This document shows positions 7,881 to 17,349 of a stretch of 46,480 nt of DNA, in pieces (the first letter of the stretch is position 1; every line of letters begins with the position of its first letter). Below the pieces are notes generated by a model. The model saw only the letters and a program-made list of their open reading frames with translations. It had not been told where the DNA came from and did not search any database. Source of the DNA: an uncultured candidate division Zixibacteria bacterium (GTDB lineage Bacteria; Zixibacteria; MSB-5A5; GN15; PGXB01). The position numbers and the translations under genes are program-made. Location of the stretch: NCBI GenBank assembly GCA_937925655.1, contig CALAMC010000009.1, positions 1-46,480 of the forward strand, read 5' to 3'.

Positions 7881-10235
7881 TTGAGTTTCGATGAACATTC
7901 GATGGAAGTGCTCGAGTATCCCAAAGTCCTCGAGATTCTGCACGGTCTATGCCTGACGCGTTACGGCATGGAAATGGTCGAACGGATGGCGCCGCTGACC
8001 GACCCCGACGCCATCACGACCCGGTTGACGGAAGTTACCCAGATGCGGGATATCATTCAATTTCGTCCCGCTCTGCCCCTTTATCGTCTGGACGATATCA
8101 CGGGAATAATCAACCGTTCCAAAACGGTGGGCATATTTATCGAACCGGCAGAATTACTGCAGGTCAAGGAATTGATTGATGTTTGTAACGCCTTGCACCG
8201 CTATGCCCCCGACGATCGGCACAAATTCCCCCTCATTGCGGAATACTTAAAAGAACTGCATCCCCTGACCGAAGTGAGCGAGGCGATTGGACGCACCATC
8301 GACAACGACGGTGAAATAAAAGATTCGGCTTCCACAAGGCTCAAAGCCATCCGCGGCGAAATTGCCAATATAAAAAGAAAAATAGTCGCCCGGCTCGACC
8401 GCATTCTGTCCGAACGCCAGAAAACCCCCGGATGGCAGGACGATATGATCACCATGCGCGACGGCCGTTATGTCATTCCTGTCCTGGCCGGTCAATTCCG
8501 GCCCGACTCGGGCATTATCCATGACCGCTCGCAATCGGGCGCGACCATGTATGTCGAACCCAACGAGACAGTCGAACTAAATAACAGTTTGGGGACGGAA
8601 CTGCAGAACGAGCGGCTGGAAATTGACCGTATCCTGCGGGCACTCACGGCGCAGGTCGGCCGGGAACATCAGAAGCTTCTGGCCAATACTCGGCTGATCG
8701 GTGTCCTCGACTTGATTCATGCCTCGGCCGGTTTGTCGATTAAAACCGACGGGACCCAGCCGCGCATCGATGGTATCAGCCGCCTGAAGCTGTTGGATTG
8801 CCGTCATCCTCTCTTGATGTACTATACGCAGGATAAAAGCACGGTTGTCGGCAATGACCTGGCTCTCGACGGAACGCGGCTCGGGCTGATAATCACCGGG
8901 CCCAATACCGGCGGCAAAACGGTTGCCCTGAAAACGGTCGGTCTCCTGGTTTTGATGGCCCAGTCGGGCCTGCATGTCCCGGCCGCCGATAAAAGCGAAA
9001 TCGGCATTTTTCATAATGTTCTGGCCGACATCGGTGACGAACAATCAATCGAATTATCGCTGTCGACTTTTTCCTCGCACGTTCGTCAGATTGCCTATGC
9101 CGTCGAACACGCTCATGCGGACTCACTGGTACTGCTCGATGAAATCGGGGCCGGAACCGATCCCAAGGAAGGAGCGGCGCTGGCCGAGGCCATTCTGCTC
9201 AAGCTGGTGGAGAACAAGGCCAGGATAATTGTCACCACCCATTATTCACAGCTTAAAACGCTTCCAATGGAGCACCCCGAACTGGAAAATGCCAGTTTCG
9301 AATTCGACCGTAAATCGCTGCGGCCGACTTTCCGTCTGCAAATCGGTATTCCCGGTGCATCGTACGCCGTTGAGATTGCCGAACGGCTGGGCATGAACAA
9401 GGATATCACCCGCAACGCCTCGCGGCTGTTGGGCAAAACGGAGCGATCTCTGACCGGATTGATTGAGTCACTGGAAAGCGAACTGGCGGCCCTGCGCAAG
9501 GATAAAGCGGTTCTTCAGGATAAACTCAAACATACCGCCCAGCTCGAGGATTATTATAAAAGCCAGACAGAGAAGCTGGCTAATGAGATGGAGCAAACCA
9601 AGAAGGAGCATTTGCAAGAACTCGAGAAGGTTCTGACCGAGAGCCGTCTGGAAATAGAACGCCTGGTTAAACGCATTCGTGAAACCAACGCCTCAAAAGA
9701 TTCCGTAAAGCAGGCTCATAAATTCCTTCAATCGACCACCAATCTGCAGGAACATTTGAAAAAGAAATACAGCCCGCCGGTTAACCATGCGGCGCTTGCC
9801 GTCGGTGACGCCGTCTGGGTTCAGTCGCTCAAAAAAGAAGGCGAACTGGTGGAGCTTAAGGACAAGCAGGCCAAAGTCCGCATCGGTAACATGATGTTTG
9901 CCGTGGATACGGCGGATATCAGCCGGGCCAAGAGCTCTGCGATGGGCAAGGCGGCCACACGGAATTCGGCCTCGGCCGATTTTGACCAGGCCGGGCCGGA
10001 AATAAATTTGATCGGCATGACCGCCGAGGAGGCCGCCGAAGCCCTGGATAAATTTCTCGATTCGGCCATATTGACCGGGATGTCGCAGGTGTATGTCGTG
10101 CACGGCAAAGGCACCGGTGCTTTGCGCAAAAAGATGACCGAATTTCTGAAAGCCCACCCGGCCGTGGCCGAGATTCGTCTGGGCAACTGGAACGAGGGCG
10201 GCGCCGGGGTGACCATTGTCAGGTTGAAAGATTAA
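7881..10235 (+). CDS. mutS2: Endonuclease MutS2
   Basis: A 784-residue MutS2. It starts at TTG with GGAG eight bases upstream; no better in-frame start keeps the N-terminal clamp region. The ATPase core has Walker A GPNTGGKT (about 340-347), then LADIGDEQSIELSLSTFSSH and the Walker B region LVLLDEIGAGTDP. A long coiled coil covers about 510-620. The C-terminal Smr nuclease domain (about 708-784) has VVHGKGTGALR; the usual LDLxG motif reads INLIG, a modest change. MutS2 acts on recombination intermediates and, in Bacillus, on collided ribosomes. It lacks the MutS mismatch-recognition domain. Confidence 0.97.
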   Translation: MSFDEHSMEVLEYPKVLEILHGLCLTRYGMEMVERMAPLTDPDAITTRLTEVTQMRDIIQFRPALPLYRLDDITGIINRSKTVGIFIEPAELLQVKELIDVCNALHRYAPDDRHKFPLIAEYLKELHPLTEVSEAIGRTIDNDGEIKDSASTRLKAIRGEIANIKRKIVARLDRILSERQKTPGWQDDMITMRDGRYVIPVLAGQFRPDSGIIHDRSQSGATMYVEPNETVELNNSLGTELQNERLEIDRILRALTAQVGREHQKLLANTRLIGVLDLIHASAGLSIKTDGTQPRIDGISRLKLLDCRHPLLMYYTQDKSTVVGNDLALDGTRLGLIITGPNTGGKTVALKTVGLLVLMAQSGLHVPAADKSEIGIFHNVLADIGDEQSIELSLSTFSSHVRQIAYAVEHAHADSLVLLDEIGAGTDPKEGAALAEAILLKLVENKARIIVTTHYSQLKTLPMEHPELENASFEFDRKSLRPTFRLQIGIPGASYAVEIAERLGMNKDITRNASRLLGKTERSLTGLIESLESELAALRKDKAVLQDKLKHTAQLEDYYKSQTEKLANEMEQTKKEHLQELEKVLTESRLEIERLVKRIRETNASKDSVKQAHKFLQSTTNLQEHLKKKYSPPVNHAALAVGDAVWVQSLKKEGELVELKDKQAKVRIGNMMFAVDTADISRAKSSAMGKAATRNSASADFDQAGPEINLIGMTAEEAAEALDKFLDSAILTGMSQVYVVHGKGTGALRKKMTEFLKAHPAVAEIRLGNWNEGGAGVTIVRLKD

Positions 10236-10237
10236 TC

Positions 10238-11977
10238 GTGATTTCGCAGGATACCATAGACCGCGTCCGTGAAGCGACCGATATCGTCGAACTGCTAAGC
10301 CAGTATCTGCGCCTGAAAAAGCGCGGCCGCAATTATTTCGCCGTCTGCCCGTTTCATGTCGAGAAAACGCCGTCCTTTTCGGTCTCGGCCGACAAGCAGA
10401 TTTATAAATGTTTCGGGTGCGACGCCGGGGGAAACGTCTTCACGTTTCTTATGGAGCATGAGAACATGACCTTCATCGAGGCCGTCCGGTACCTGGCCGA
10501 CAAAGCCGGCATCAGAATCGAGGAAACCCGTGCCGATACCGTCAAAGACGACCTTGACCGGCTGTACTATGCCCACCGCGTGGCACTGGAGTACTATCAG
10601 ACGTTGTTAAAATCCGACCAGTACCGCGACCGCATGATGAAATATCTGGTCGAAACGCGGCATCTTAGACCCGAGTCGATAGAATTTTTCGGTCTGGGTC
10701 TGGCCGGAGAAAGCTGGGATGGGTTTTTGAAATACGCTCTGAAAAAGGACCTGTACCCCAAAGACCTGGAACTGGCCGGTCTGGTCATCCGTTCCGAAAA
10801 AAGGGATTCATATTTCGACCGCTTTCGCCAACGGCTGATGATTCCGATTTTCAATCAGAGTGGCAAACCGGTAGCTTTCGGCGGTCGGGCTCTCAAAAAG
10901 GGCGAAGACGCCAAATATGTCAACAGCCCGGAAACGCCGCTATATCATAAGAGTGGCATACTGTATGGTTTGAATTTTTCACGGCAGTATATCCGTGAAA
11001 AAAACGAAGTCATAATCGTTGAGGGGTATTTCGATTTGATTTCGCTCTATCAGGCAGACATAAAAAATGTCGTGGCTTCATCGGGGACGGCCTTCACTCT
11101 CACGCAGGCGCGGCTATTATCACATTTCGCCGACACGGCCTGTCTCTTTTTCGACAGCGATTCCGCCGGTCAGATGGCGGCGCTGCGGTCGGTCGATGCT
11201 CTATATGATGCCGGGTTGGAAGTGATAGTGATGTCCGCTCCGGAAGGCGAAGACCCCGATTCCCTGGCGGTTAAAGGCGGCCGGGACGCCATTGAGAAAG
11301 TGCACGATGAAGCGGTCAGTTTCATCGAATACCGCATTCGCCGGGCCGACCTCGAGACGGCCGGTATTATCGCGAAAGAAAAGCTCATCAAGGAATTCGC
11401 CGCGCTGTTTAAAAAGGTCGGCGACGTCACCCGCCGGGATGTCATGATTTTGGACGCCGCCGAACGGATGAAAATCCCGACCCGTCAATTTTATAATATC
11501 ATGAATGAAAGCCCCGCCGATTCGGGCGTGGTATCGACGGTTCGTCCACCCCGTAAAATCGAGGACAATGAACGGGATTTGCTGTCGCTTTTAATCTGCT
11601 ATCCGGAAGAAATCGCACGCGTCATGGAAAAGCTGACACCCGATGATTTTCATATTGCCGCCCACCGGGCCATCTATGAAAGCATTATCGCCGTCTTTCG
11701 GGAATCGGGTGAATTTACCGAAGCCGCCCTGATCGGCTTTATCGAGGATAAAGCCATGCTGGTCGATATCACTGCCTTGGCCGCCATCGACTGGACGGGC
11801 TATAATATTTCTTCGACCGTGCGCGGCTTGGTAAAAAAGATTCAGGATTTGAAACGGGAGAGGATTATCGATACACTGAAAGCCCAACTCAAGGAGGCCG
11901 AGGACCGGGGCGATTCCAAAACGGCCGAGCGGCTTCAGAACGAAATCATGGATTTAATCAAAAGGCGGGAACAGTAA
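10238..11977 (+). CDS. dnaG: DNA primase
   Basis: DnaG makes RNA primers for the replication fork. The 579-residue product starts at GTG two bases after mutS2. The zinc-binding domain has C37, H40, C58 and C61 (CPFH and CFGC). The TOPRIM catalytic core has IIVEGYFD (Glu near 262) and LFFDSDSAG (Asp near 306-308). The C-terminal third is the helicase-binding domain, ending in a charged helix. In many bacteria dnaG lies next to rpsU and rpoD; here rpsU is four genes away and no rpoD follows. Confidence 0.98.
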   Translation: MISQDTIDRVREATDIVELLSQYLRLKKRGRNYFAVCPFHVEKTPSFSVSADKQIYKCFGCDAGGNVFTFLMEHENMTFIEAVRYLADKAGIRIEETRADTVKDDLDRLYYAHRVALEYYQTLLKSDQYRDRMMKYLVETRHLRPESIEFFGLGLAGESWDGFLKYALKKDLYPKDLELAGLVIRSEKRDSYFDRFRQRLMIPIFNQSGKPVAFGGRALKKGEDAKYVNSPETPLYHKSGILYGLNFSRQYIREKNEVIIVEGYFDLISLYQADIKNVVASSGTAFTLTQARLLSHFADTACLFFDSDSAGQMAALRSVDALYDAGLEVIVMSAPEGEDPDSLAVKGGRDAIEKVHDEAVSFIEYRIRRADLETAGIIAKEKLIKEFAALFKKVGDVTRRDVMILDAAERMKIPTRQFYNIMNESPADSGVVSTVRPPRKIEDNERDLLSLLICYPEEIARVMEKLTPDDFHIAAHRAIYESIIAVFRESGEFTEAALIGFIEDKAMLVDITALAAIDWTGYNISSTVRGLVKKIQDLKRERIIDTLKAQLKEAEDRGDSKTAERLQNEIMDLIKRREQ

Positions 11978-11983
11978 GCCATA

Positions 11984-13663
11984 ATGCTCCATCGATTGCA
12001 TATAAAGAACTTTGCCCTCGTTCAAGAATTGTCAATCGAGTTTGCACCGGGAATGAACGTTTTGACCGGCGAGACCGGCGCGGGCAAATCGGTAATTATC
12101 GGGGCGTTGGCGCAGATACTGGGGGAGCGGGCCGATAAAGATGACATCCGCTCCGGTGAGAAGACGGCGCTGGTCGAAGCCGAATTCGATGCCGGGCAAT
12201 CGGGAATAATCGCCGGATTGCTTTCGGAAAACGGTCTGGAAGGAGATGGCCGGTCGCTTCTGATCCGCAAAGAAATATTCGCCAGTGAACGCGCCACGCG
12301 GGTTTTCATCAATGACCGTCAGGTTGCGGCCAGGACGCTTAAAGATATCACCGAGCACCTGGCCCAGCTTTATGGCCAGCATTCGCATCAGCAGTTGATT
12401 GACGAGAAAAATCATCTGTCGTTTCTTGACGCCTTTGCCGGGTTGTTGAACGACGTGGAACAATTGCGTTCGGTTCATGCCGACTGGCAAAGTTGCGAAC
12501 AGCGGCTCAAGACGGCCATCAGACTCAAAACGGAAAGCGAAAAAAACCGCGAATTGATGCAATTTCAGAAAGAAGAGATAGAGCATGCGCGAATCAGGGC
12601 CGGGGAAGAAGAACAACTCCTGGCCGAGCGAAAAATTCTGGATTCCGCGGCGTTGCTGGGCCAGAAATGTTCGTCCATATTGAATACACTTGATGGTGAT
12701 GAAAATTCCATTTTGTCCGGCCTGGGCGCCTGTTCCAAAGAGTTTGCCCATATTCTTCCGGTCGATAAAAAACTCGAATCGCTGGGCGAATTGATGGATA
12801 ATGCTTCGGTCAATCTCGAGGAATTTCGGGCCGGAGTGGAGTCATACCTGTCGTCGATTCCCGATGACCCCGTCCGCCTGGAGGAGATAAATCTTCGACT
12901 CGATGAAATCTATCGGCTGAAGAAAAAGTACGGCGGATCAGAAGAGGCGATTTTAAAAACGCTGGATGAGATTAACGTTGAACTCGGCCGGATGAATAAT
13001 ATCGGTCAGGAAATAACATACCTTCAAAAGCAGGTCGCGGAGTATAAAAAGGATTACGATCAAAAGGCGACGGCTCTTTCGCAGAAGCGCCAGCGGGCGG
13101 CCAGAAAACTTTCCAAAATGGTGAAGAAGGAACTGGGCGACCTGGCCATAGGGGAGGCCGGGTTCGAATGTGAATTTATATATGTCGATGACCCCGATGG
13201 CATTGAGTATGGCGGGAGATTTTTAAAAGCCGAGCCAACCGGTCTGGAAAATATCCGCTTTTTGTTTTCCGCCAATCCGGGCGAGCCGCTCAAACCACTG
13301 TCTTCGACCGCTTCCGGCGGCGAAATCTCACGGGTTATGCTGGCGCTTAAGACGGCCGAGCAGTCCAATAGAACAGAAAGTCAGCCCCTTCTGGTTTTCG
13401 ACGAAATAGATGCCGGAATCGGCGGGCTGACTGCCAAAGCCATCGCGGAGAAACTTAGCGCTCTGGGTCAGGATAATCAATTGCTGGTCATCACCCATCT
13501 TCACCAGATTGCGGCCCTGGCCGACCACCATTTCGCGGTCGAAAAAGTTGTTTCTTCGGATAAATCGAAGCGCCATATAATCTCCGTGACCAAACTGGAT
13601 AAAAAAAGCCGGGCCGATGAAATCCGGCGGATGTTGAGTCTGGACGAAATGAAGCTTTCGTAG
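11984..13663 (+). CDS. recN: DNA repair protein RecN
   Basis: An SMC-like ATPase that gathers DNA ends early in double-strand break repair. The 559-residue protein has Walker A GETGAGKS near residue 30, two central coiled coils (about 150-390) around a short hinge, the ABC signature STASGGEISRVMLALK and Walker B LLVFDEIDAGIGG near residue 470, then the H-loop ITHLHQIAALAD. It begins six bases after dnaG, so it is co-transcribed with it. No usual SOS operator is visible in front, as expected for an internal operon gene. Confidence 0.97.
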   Translation: MLHRLHIKNFALVQELSIEFAPGMNVLTGETGAGKSVIIGALAQILGERADKDDIRSGEKTALVEAEFDAGQSGIIAGLLSENGLEGDGRSLLIRKEIFASERATRVFINDRQVAARTLKDITEHLAQLYGQHSHQQLIDEKNHLSFLDAFAGLLNDVEQLRSVHADWQSCEQRLKTAIRLKTESEKNRELMQFQKEEIEHARIRAGEEEQLLAERKILDSAALLGQKCSSILNTLDGDENSILSGLGACSKEFAHILPVDKKLESLGELMDNASVNLEEFRAGVESYLSSIPDDPVRLEEINLRLDEIYRLKKKYGGSEEAILKTLDEINVELGRMNNIGQEITYLQKQVAEYKKDYDQKATALSQKRQRAARKLSKMVKKELGDLAIGEAGFECEFIYVDDPDGIEYGGRFLKAEPTGLENIRFLFSANPGEPLKPLSSTASGGEISRVMLALKTAEQSNRTESQPLLVFDEIDAGIGGLTAKAIAEKLSALGQDNQLLVITHLHQIAALADHHFAVEKVVSSDKSKRHIISVTKLDKKSRADEIRRMLSLDEMKLS

Positions 13664-13726
13664 GCGTCTTTATTTTTTTATGTTATTGAGCAACTTAACA
13701 ATAAAATCCGAGTATTTTTCGAATAT

Positions 13727-14308
13727 ATGATTTTTTTTGCAGTATATAAAACGGAAGATAAATCAACCGGTGACGCCGAACTGGTATTTTTAATTGCGGG
13801 CGGCGATAAGAAAGCCATGAAAACGCTGGTTGACCGTTATAAGAAGCGGGCCTTTTATCTGGCTTTAGGCATGGTGGGCAACAAGGATGAGGCTTTTGAT
13901 ATTTCACAGGAAGCATTTATCAGGGTTTTTAAATCTGCGGCCAGATTCGAAAGGGGCCATGAATTTTTCCCCTGGTTCTATTCCATCGTGGTCAACCTCT
14001 GTAAAGATTGTCTGGCACGCCGGAAAAATAAGGAAGCCCGGGAAATGAACCTCGATGACGCCGCATATTTGCTGGTTGCCGACTCTAACCCGGAGGATGC
14101 CGTGATTAAGGAAGAGCTTTCGCGCGATGTTCAGCAGGCTCTTATGGAACTCGATTTCGAGGATCGCGAGATCATTATGCTCAAGCATTTCAAGGATCTC
14201 TCCTATGATGAAATCGCCGCCCTGCTGAAAATCCCGAAAGGGACGGTGATGTCCCGGCTGTATTACGCCCGCAAAAAACTGGTAAAAAGGCTGGCCAGAT
14301 ATGTCTGA
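13727..14308 (+). CDS. ECF-type RNA polymerase sigma factor
   Basis: A 193-residue sigma-70 family group IV factor. Region 2 covers about 15-95 (TLVDRYKKRAFYLALGMVGNKDEAFDISQEAFIR with the classic DEAxDxxQE core) and region 4 covers about 130-190 (LDFEDREIIMLKHFKDLSYDEIAALL, then KGTVMSRLYYARKKL). No region 3 is present. The chosen ATG has no good Shine-Dalgarno sequence and is preceded by AT-rich DNA. The gene overlaps the following membrane protein by eight bases, the usual sigma/anti-sigma arrangement. What stress it answers cannot be read from the sequence. Confidence 0.93.
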   Translation: MIFFAVYKTEDKSTGDAELVFLIAGGDKKAMKTLVDRYKKRAFYLALGMVGNKDEAFDISQEAFIRVFKSAARFERGHEFFPWFYSIVVNLCKDCLARRKNKEAREMNLDDAAYLLVADSNPEDAVIKEELSRDVQQALMELDFEDREIIMLKHFKDLSYDEIAALLKIPKGTVMSRLYYARKKLVKRLARYV

Positions 14309-14747
14309 AAATAATATCAACGTTTTGCTGTCGGGATATATCGACGGAGAACTGACGCCGCAGGAACGTCAGGATTTCGAAAATCGCCTCAAAAGCGATC
14401 CCGAACTGCAGAAAGAACTGGAGAAATTCAACAAATTGAAGGAGATAACCGGGGCTATGAAGTACGCGGACATTCCCGATTCGGTTTGGGAAGGGTATTG
14501 GGCGTCGGTTTACAAACGAATGGAGCGGGGTATCGGGTGGATACTGATGTCCCTTTCGGCCGTCCTTTTTCTGGCGGTCGGTTGCTATTATCTGTTTCTT
14601 GACTTCTTTTTGAATCCGGAAATATCGATCGTTCTGAAAATTGCCGTGGGAGCCGGGCTATTGGGATTGATTGTTATGCTCGTGTCTCTTATTCGGGAAC
14701 ACCTGTTTGCCTATAATCGCGACAGATATCGGGAGGTAAAGCGATGA
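14301..14747 (+). CDS. Probable anti-sigma factor, membrane-bound
   Basis: A 148-residue protein that starts inside the end of the ECF sigma gene. Residues 8-50 (LLSGYIDGELTPQERQDFE and the helices that follow) match the start of an anti-sigma domain, but the HxxxCxxC zinc motif of the zf-HC2 type is absent. Two membrane helices lie at about 75-98 and 108-130, leaving a short charged tail in the cytosol. Both gene order and overlap suggest it holds the sigma factor at the membrane. No periplasmic sensor domain is present, so the signal would have to act within the membrane or the cytosol. Confidence 0.8.
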   Translation: MSENNINVLLSGYIDGELTPQERQDFENRLKSDPELQKELEKFNKLKEITGAMKYADIPDSVWEGYWASVYKRMERGIGWILMSLSAVLFLAVGCYYLFLDFFLNPEISIVLKIAVGAGLLGLIVMLVSLIREHLFAYNRDRYREVKR

Positions 14748-15067
14748 TAGTTTGTACGACCGAGGATATCCCCGGTAAACGGGTCGTCAAATGTCTGGGA
14801 CTGGTGCGGGGCAATACCGTCCGAGCCCGCCATATCGGGCATGATATCTCAGCATTTTTACGAAACCTTATCGGCGGCGAGGTCAAAGATTACACTAAGA
14901 TGCTGGGCGAAACGCGCGAGCAATCGATCGACCGCATGATTGACGAGGCCATTGACCTCGGGGCCAACGCCATTCTGGCCGTAAGATTTTCGACTTCATA
15001 CATCATGTCGGGGGCGGCCGAACTACTGGCCTATGGCACCGCTGTCATTGTCGAAGATGTTCAATGA
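14744..15067 (+). CDS. YbjQ/UPF0145 family protein
   Basis: A 107-residue protein preceded by GGGAGG, overlapping the anti-sigma stop by four bases. The family pattern is clear: VKCLGLVRGNTVRARHIGHDI, FLRNLIGGEVKDYTKML, and AIDLGANAILAVRFSTS. YbjQ proteins form pentamers and are often called heavy-metal-binding, though function is unproven. Being the third gene of the sigma/anti-sigma unit, it may belong to that regulon. It is closed by a strong terminator. Confidence 0.92.
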   Translation: MIVCTTEDIPGKRVVKCLGLVRGNTVRARHIGHDISAFLRNLIGGEVKDYTKMLGETREQSIDRMIDEAIDLGANAILAVRFSTSYIMSGAAELLAYGTAVIVEDVQ

Positions 15068-15074
15068 AAACTAT

Positions 15075-15105
15075 AGCCGGGTCACATCCGACCCGGCTTT
15101 TTATT
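15075..15105 (+). terminator. Rho-independent terminator after ybjQ
   Basis: AGCCGGGTC and GACCCGGCT pair across ACATCC and are followed by a T-rich run. It ends the sigma/anti-sigma/YbjQ operon and shields the following sulfatase gene. Confidence 0.88.
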
Positions 15106-15163
15106 AGTCGATTTTCTTCTTTCTATCCAGTATAATTCTCAATATATGAAGGTGTGAGAAATT

Positions 15164-17146
15164 ATGTCTTCCGTTTTAAGATCATTGGTACCATCGAAAG
15201 TCCTGACCTGGGTGACGGTCTTTTTCGTGAACGCCGTCTTCTTTTCATTATTGCGCCTGGTATTCTTGATTTATTTTTACGACATTGCGGCCAATAGCAG
15301 AATACTGGATATACTGCGCGCCTTCTGGATCGGTTTTCGGTTCGATACCAAAGTCATCGGTATAATACTACTGCCGCTGGTGATAATTTCTCTGGTGCCC
15401 GGTCTGTCCTTTGATAAAAAAGCGGTGCGACGGGTTTTCATAACTGTGCTGACCGTCATTTTCGGCTTTTTGTTTCTTTTAAGCCTTGCGGAATTGCGTT
15501 TTTTCGAAGCCTACGGCAGCCGCTTGAATTTTCTGGCCGTCGAATACATCGATGACGCCGTCATGATGCTATATACCATCTATACCGATATCGCCTTCTG
15601 GCTCGTCGCGATCGGAACGGTTTTGCTGATTGCACTTTATGTCATGACACTCAAGGCCGTCTTCAACCGAATCCCGTCATTGGAATCACGTGTCGCCATC
15701 GTTCCGGCGGTCATATCATATCTGATTCTGATTGCCCTGCTCGTTTTTGGCATTCGGGGCCGCCTGGGACAAAAAGGCCTCGACTGGGGAGCCGCTTTTT
15801 TCAGCACCGATCAATTTGCCAATCAACTGGCGCTAAACGGGTGTTTCACGCTGGCCAATTCCATTTATGAAGAACGTAAAGCCGGAAAGGATATCAGCGA
15901 CCCGGAAAGCGGCAAATATCATTTCTATGACACCGGCTTTGCCTGCCGCACCGTTTCCGATATGCTGGGCATCGAAGATATATGCAAGCCGGCAATCGCA
16001 GATATAACGGAAACAAAATCCGCATCACCTTGGGGATTTGACCCCAATATCGTCATTATCATCATGGAGAGCTGGTCGGTCGACCGTATCGGCGCCTACG
16101 GGGCTCAATATGGCGTCACGCCTTATTTTGACCGCCTTGCCGGGCAGGGTATTCTTTTTAAGAGATTCTATGCCAACGGCATCCGCACCAATCGCGGTAT
16201 CCCGGCCATACTGTGCTCTTACCCGGCGCTTCCCGGACGCTCGATAATGAAACGTTTTTCAGCGGGACGGCCGTTCAGTTCCATCGCGGAAGTATTGCAT
16301 ATGCGCGGTTATACATCGATTTTCGCTCATGGCGGAGACATTCAGTTCGATAATATCGAAGGATTCCTGCGGGCGCATGGGTACACCCGCTTTTACGGGC
16401 AATCGGACTTTGAAGGCCATGCCCTCAATAAGTGGGGAATCGATGACCACGAGGTATTCTCATCGCTGGCGGCGCGAGTCGATTCCCTGCCGCGGCCCTT
16501 TAACCTGACCGTGTTTACCTTAAGCTTCCATGAACCGTACCGCGTCCCCGACGAGCGCTTTGTCAAATTCGACCCCTCAAGCGAGCAAAACCGCATGCTC
16601 AACACCTTTTATTACACCGACTGGGCGCTGGGATGTTTTATTGACGCATTGCAGAGCAATCCGGTTATGGATAGTACGATATTTATTATCACGTCCGACC
16701 ATTGTTCCCATCAAACGCCGCAGTACCCCTTGACCCCGACCACGTTTCATATTCCGATGCTTATTTATTCGCCGGCACTGCTGGGAGATTCGGCGCGGGT
16801 GATATCGACCATCGCCGGCCAGGTCGATATCGTCCCGACTCTGGCGGGCTTGCTGGGATTGTCGGGAAACATACCGGGCTGGGGGAGAGACGTTTTGAAT
16901 CTGCCCGAAGGCGACAATGGTTTTGCTGTCATCGACGCCGATGGAAAATTCGGCATGGTCGAGGACTCCCTGCTGTACTTTCACTGGACCGGAGCGGGCG
17001 AATACTTATACAATCTGAACGATCAGCCATACCTTCAGAATGAACTTAAAGACTCATTGCCGGATATATTTCGATCCATGGCCGTTCGAACCAATGCGTA
17101 TATTCAACTGGCGATACATTTGTCACGAAGCAGGATTATTAAATAG
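15164..17146 (+). CDS. LTA synthase-like membrane sulfatase/phosphoglycerol transferase
   Basis: A 660-residue inner-membrane enzyme. Five hydrophobic segments fill the first 200 residues; a large outward-facing domain of the alkaline phosphatase/sulfatase superfamily follows from about residue 290. It shows VIIIMESWSVDR with a metal-binding Glu, the nucleophile Thr342 in GIRTNRGIPA, and IITSDHCSHQ with Asp and His ligands near 510. The family (LtaS, OpgB/MdoB, EptA relatives) transfers phosphoglycerol or phosphoethanolamine from phospholipid to glycans. The exact substrate is unknown. It has its own SD (AAGGTG) and a TATAAT at 15131-15136, and appears monocistronic. Confidence 0.88.
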   Translation: MSSVLRSLVPSKVLTWVTVFFVNAVFFSLLRLVFLIYFYDIAANSRILDILRAFWIGFRFDTKVIGIILLPLVIISLVPGLSFDKKAVRRVFITVLTVIFGFLFLLSLAELRFFEAYGSRLNFLAVEYIDDAVMMLYTIYTDIAFWLVAIGTVLLIALYVMTLKAVFNRIPSLESRVAIVPAVISYLILIALLVFGIRGRLGQKGLDWGAAFFSTDQFANQLALNGCFTLANSIYEERKAGKDISDPESGKYHFYDTGFACRTVSDMLGIEDICKPAIADITETKSASPWGFDPNIVIIIMESWSVDRIGAYGAQYGVTPYFDRLAGQGILFKRFYANGIRTNRGIPAILCSYPALPGRSIMKRFSAGRPFSSIAEVLHMRGYTSIFAHGGDIQFDNIEGFLRAHGYTRFYGQSDFEGHALNKWGIDDHEVFSSLAARVDSLPRPFNLTVFTLSFHEPYRVPDERFVKFDPSSEQNRMLNTFYYTDWALGCFIDALQSNPVMDSTIFIITSDHCSHQTPQYPLTPTTFHIPMLIYSPALLGDSARVISTIAGQVDIVPTLAGLLGLSGNIPGWGRDVLNLPEGDNGFAVIDADGKFGMVEDSLLYFHWTGAGEYLYNLNDQPYLQNELKDSLPDIFRSMAVRTNAYIQLAIHLSRSRIIK

Positions 17147-17153
17147 AATATGC

Positions 17154-17242
17154 TTGGGTGCTCCACCGCCCGCAGGTCCTGAATTTTATGAAGGATCAGA
17201 GGCGGGATTCTTGTGCCCGGCGGGACTTTATACCCGCCGGGG
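17154..17242 (+). repeat. Dispersed intergenic repeat, copy 2, with strong hairpin
   Basis: The left part repeats the 569-665 element (AGGTCCTGAATTTTATGAAGG and GGATCAG). The right part is a perfect nine-pair hairpin, CCCGGCGGG at 17216-17224 and CCCGCCGGG at 17233-17241, with an eight-base loop and no T-run. It lies just after the sulfatase gene and may slow RNA decay; it is not a canonical terminator. Confidence 0.65.
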
Positions 17243-17349
17243 TTATAGTGCAACATAAAGTGGTAACTATGCGACCGGCAAACTCCCTCGTCTGCCGGTT
17301 GTCTGATAATTCGAATATATACTCATACGACATAATATTGGCGAGTCCA

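Noticed and set aside
17270..17325. Hairpin ACCGGCA/TGCCGGT as a terminator
   Set aside because: No T-run on either side.
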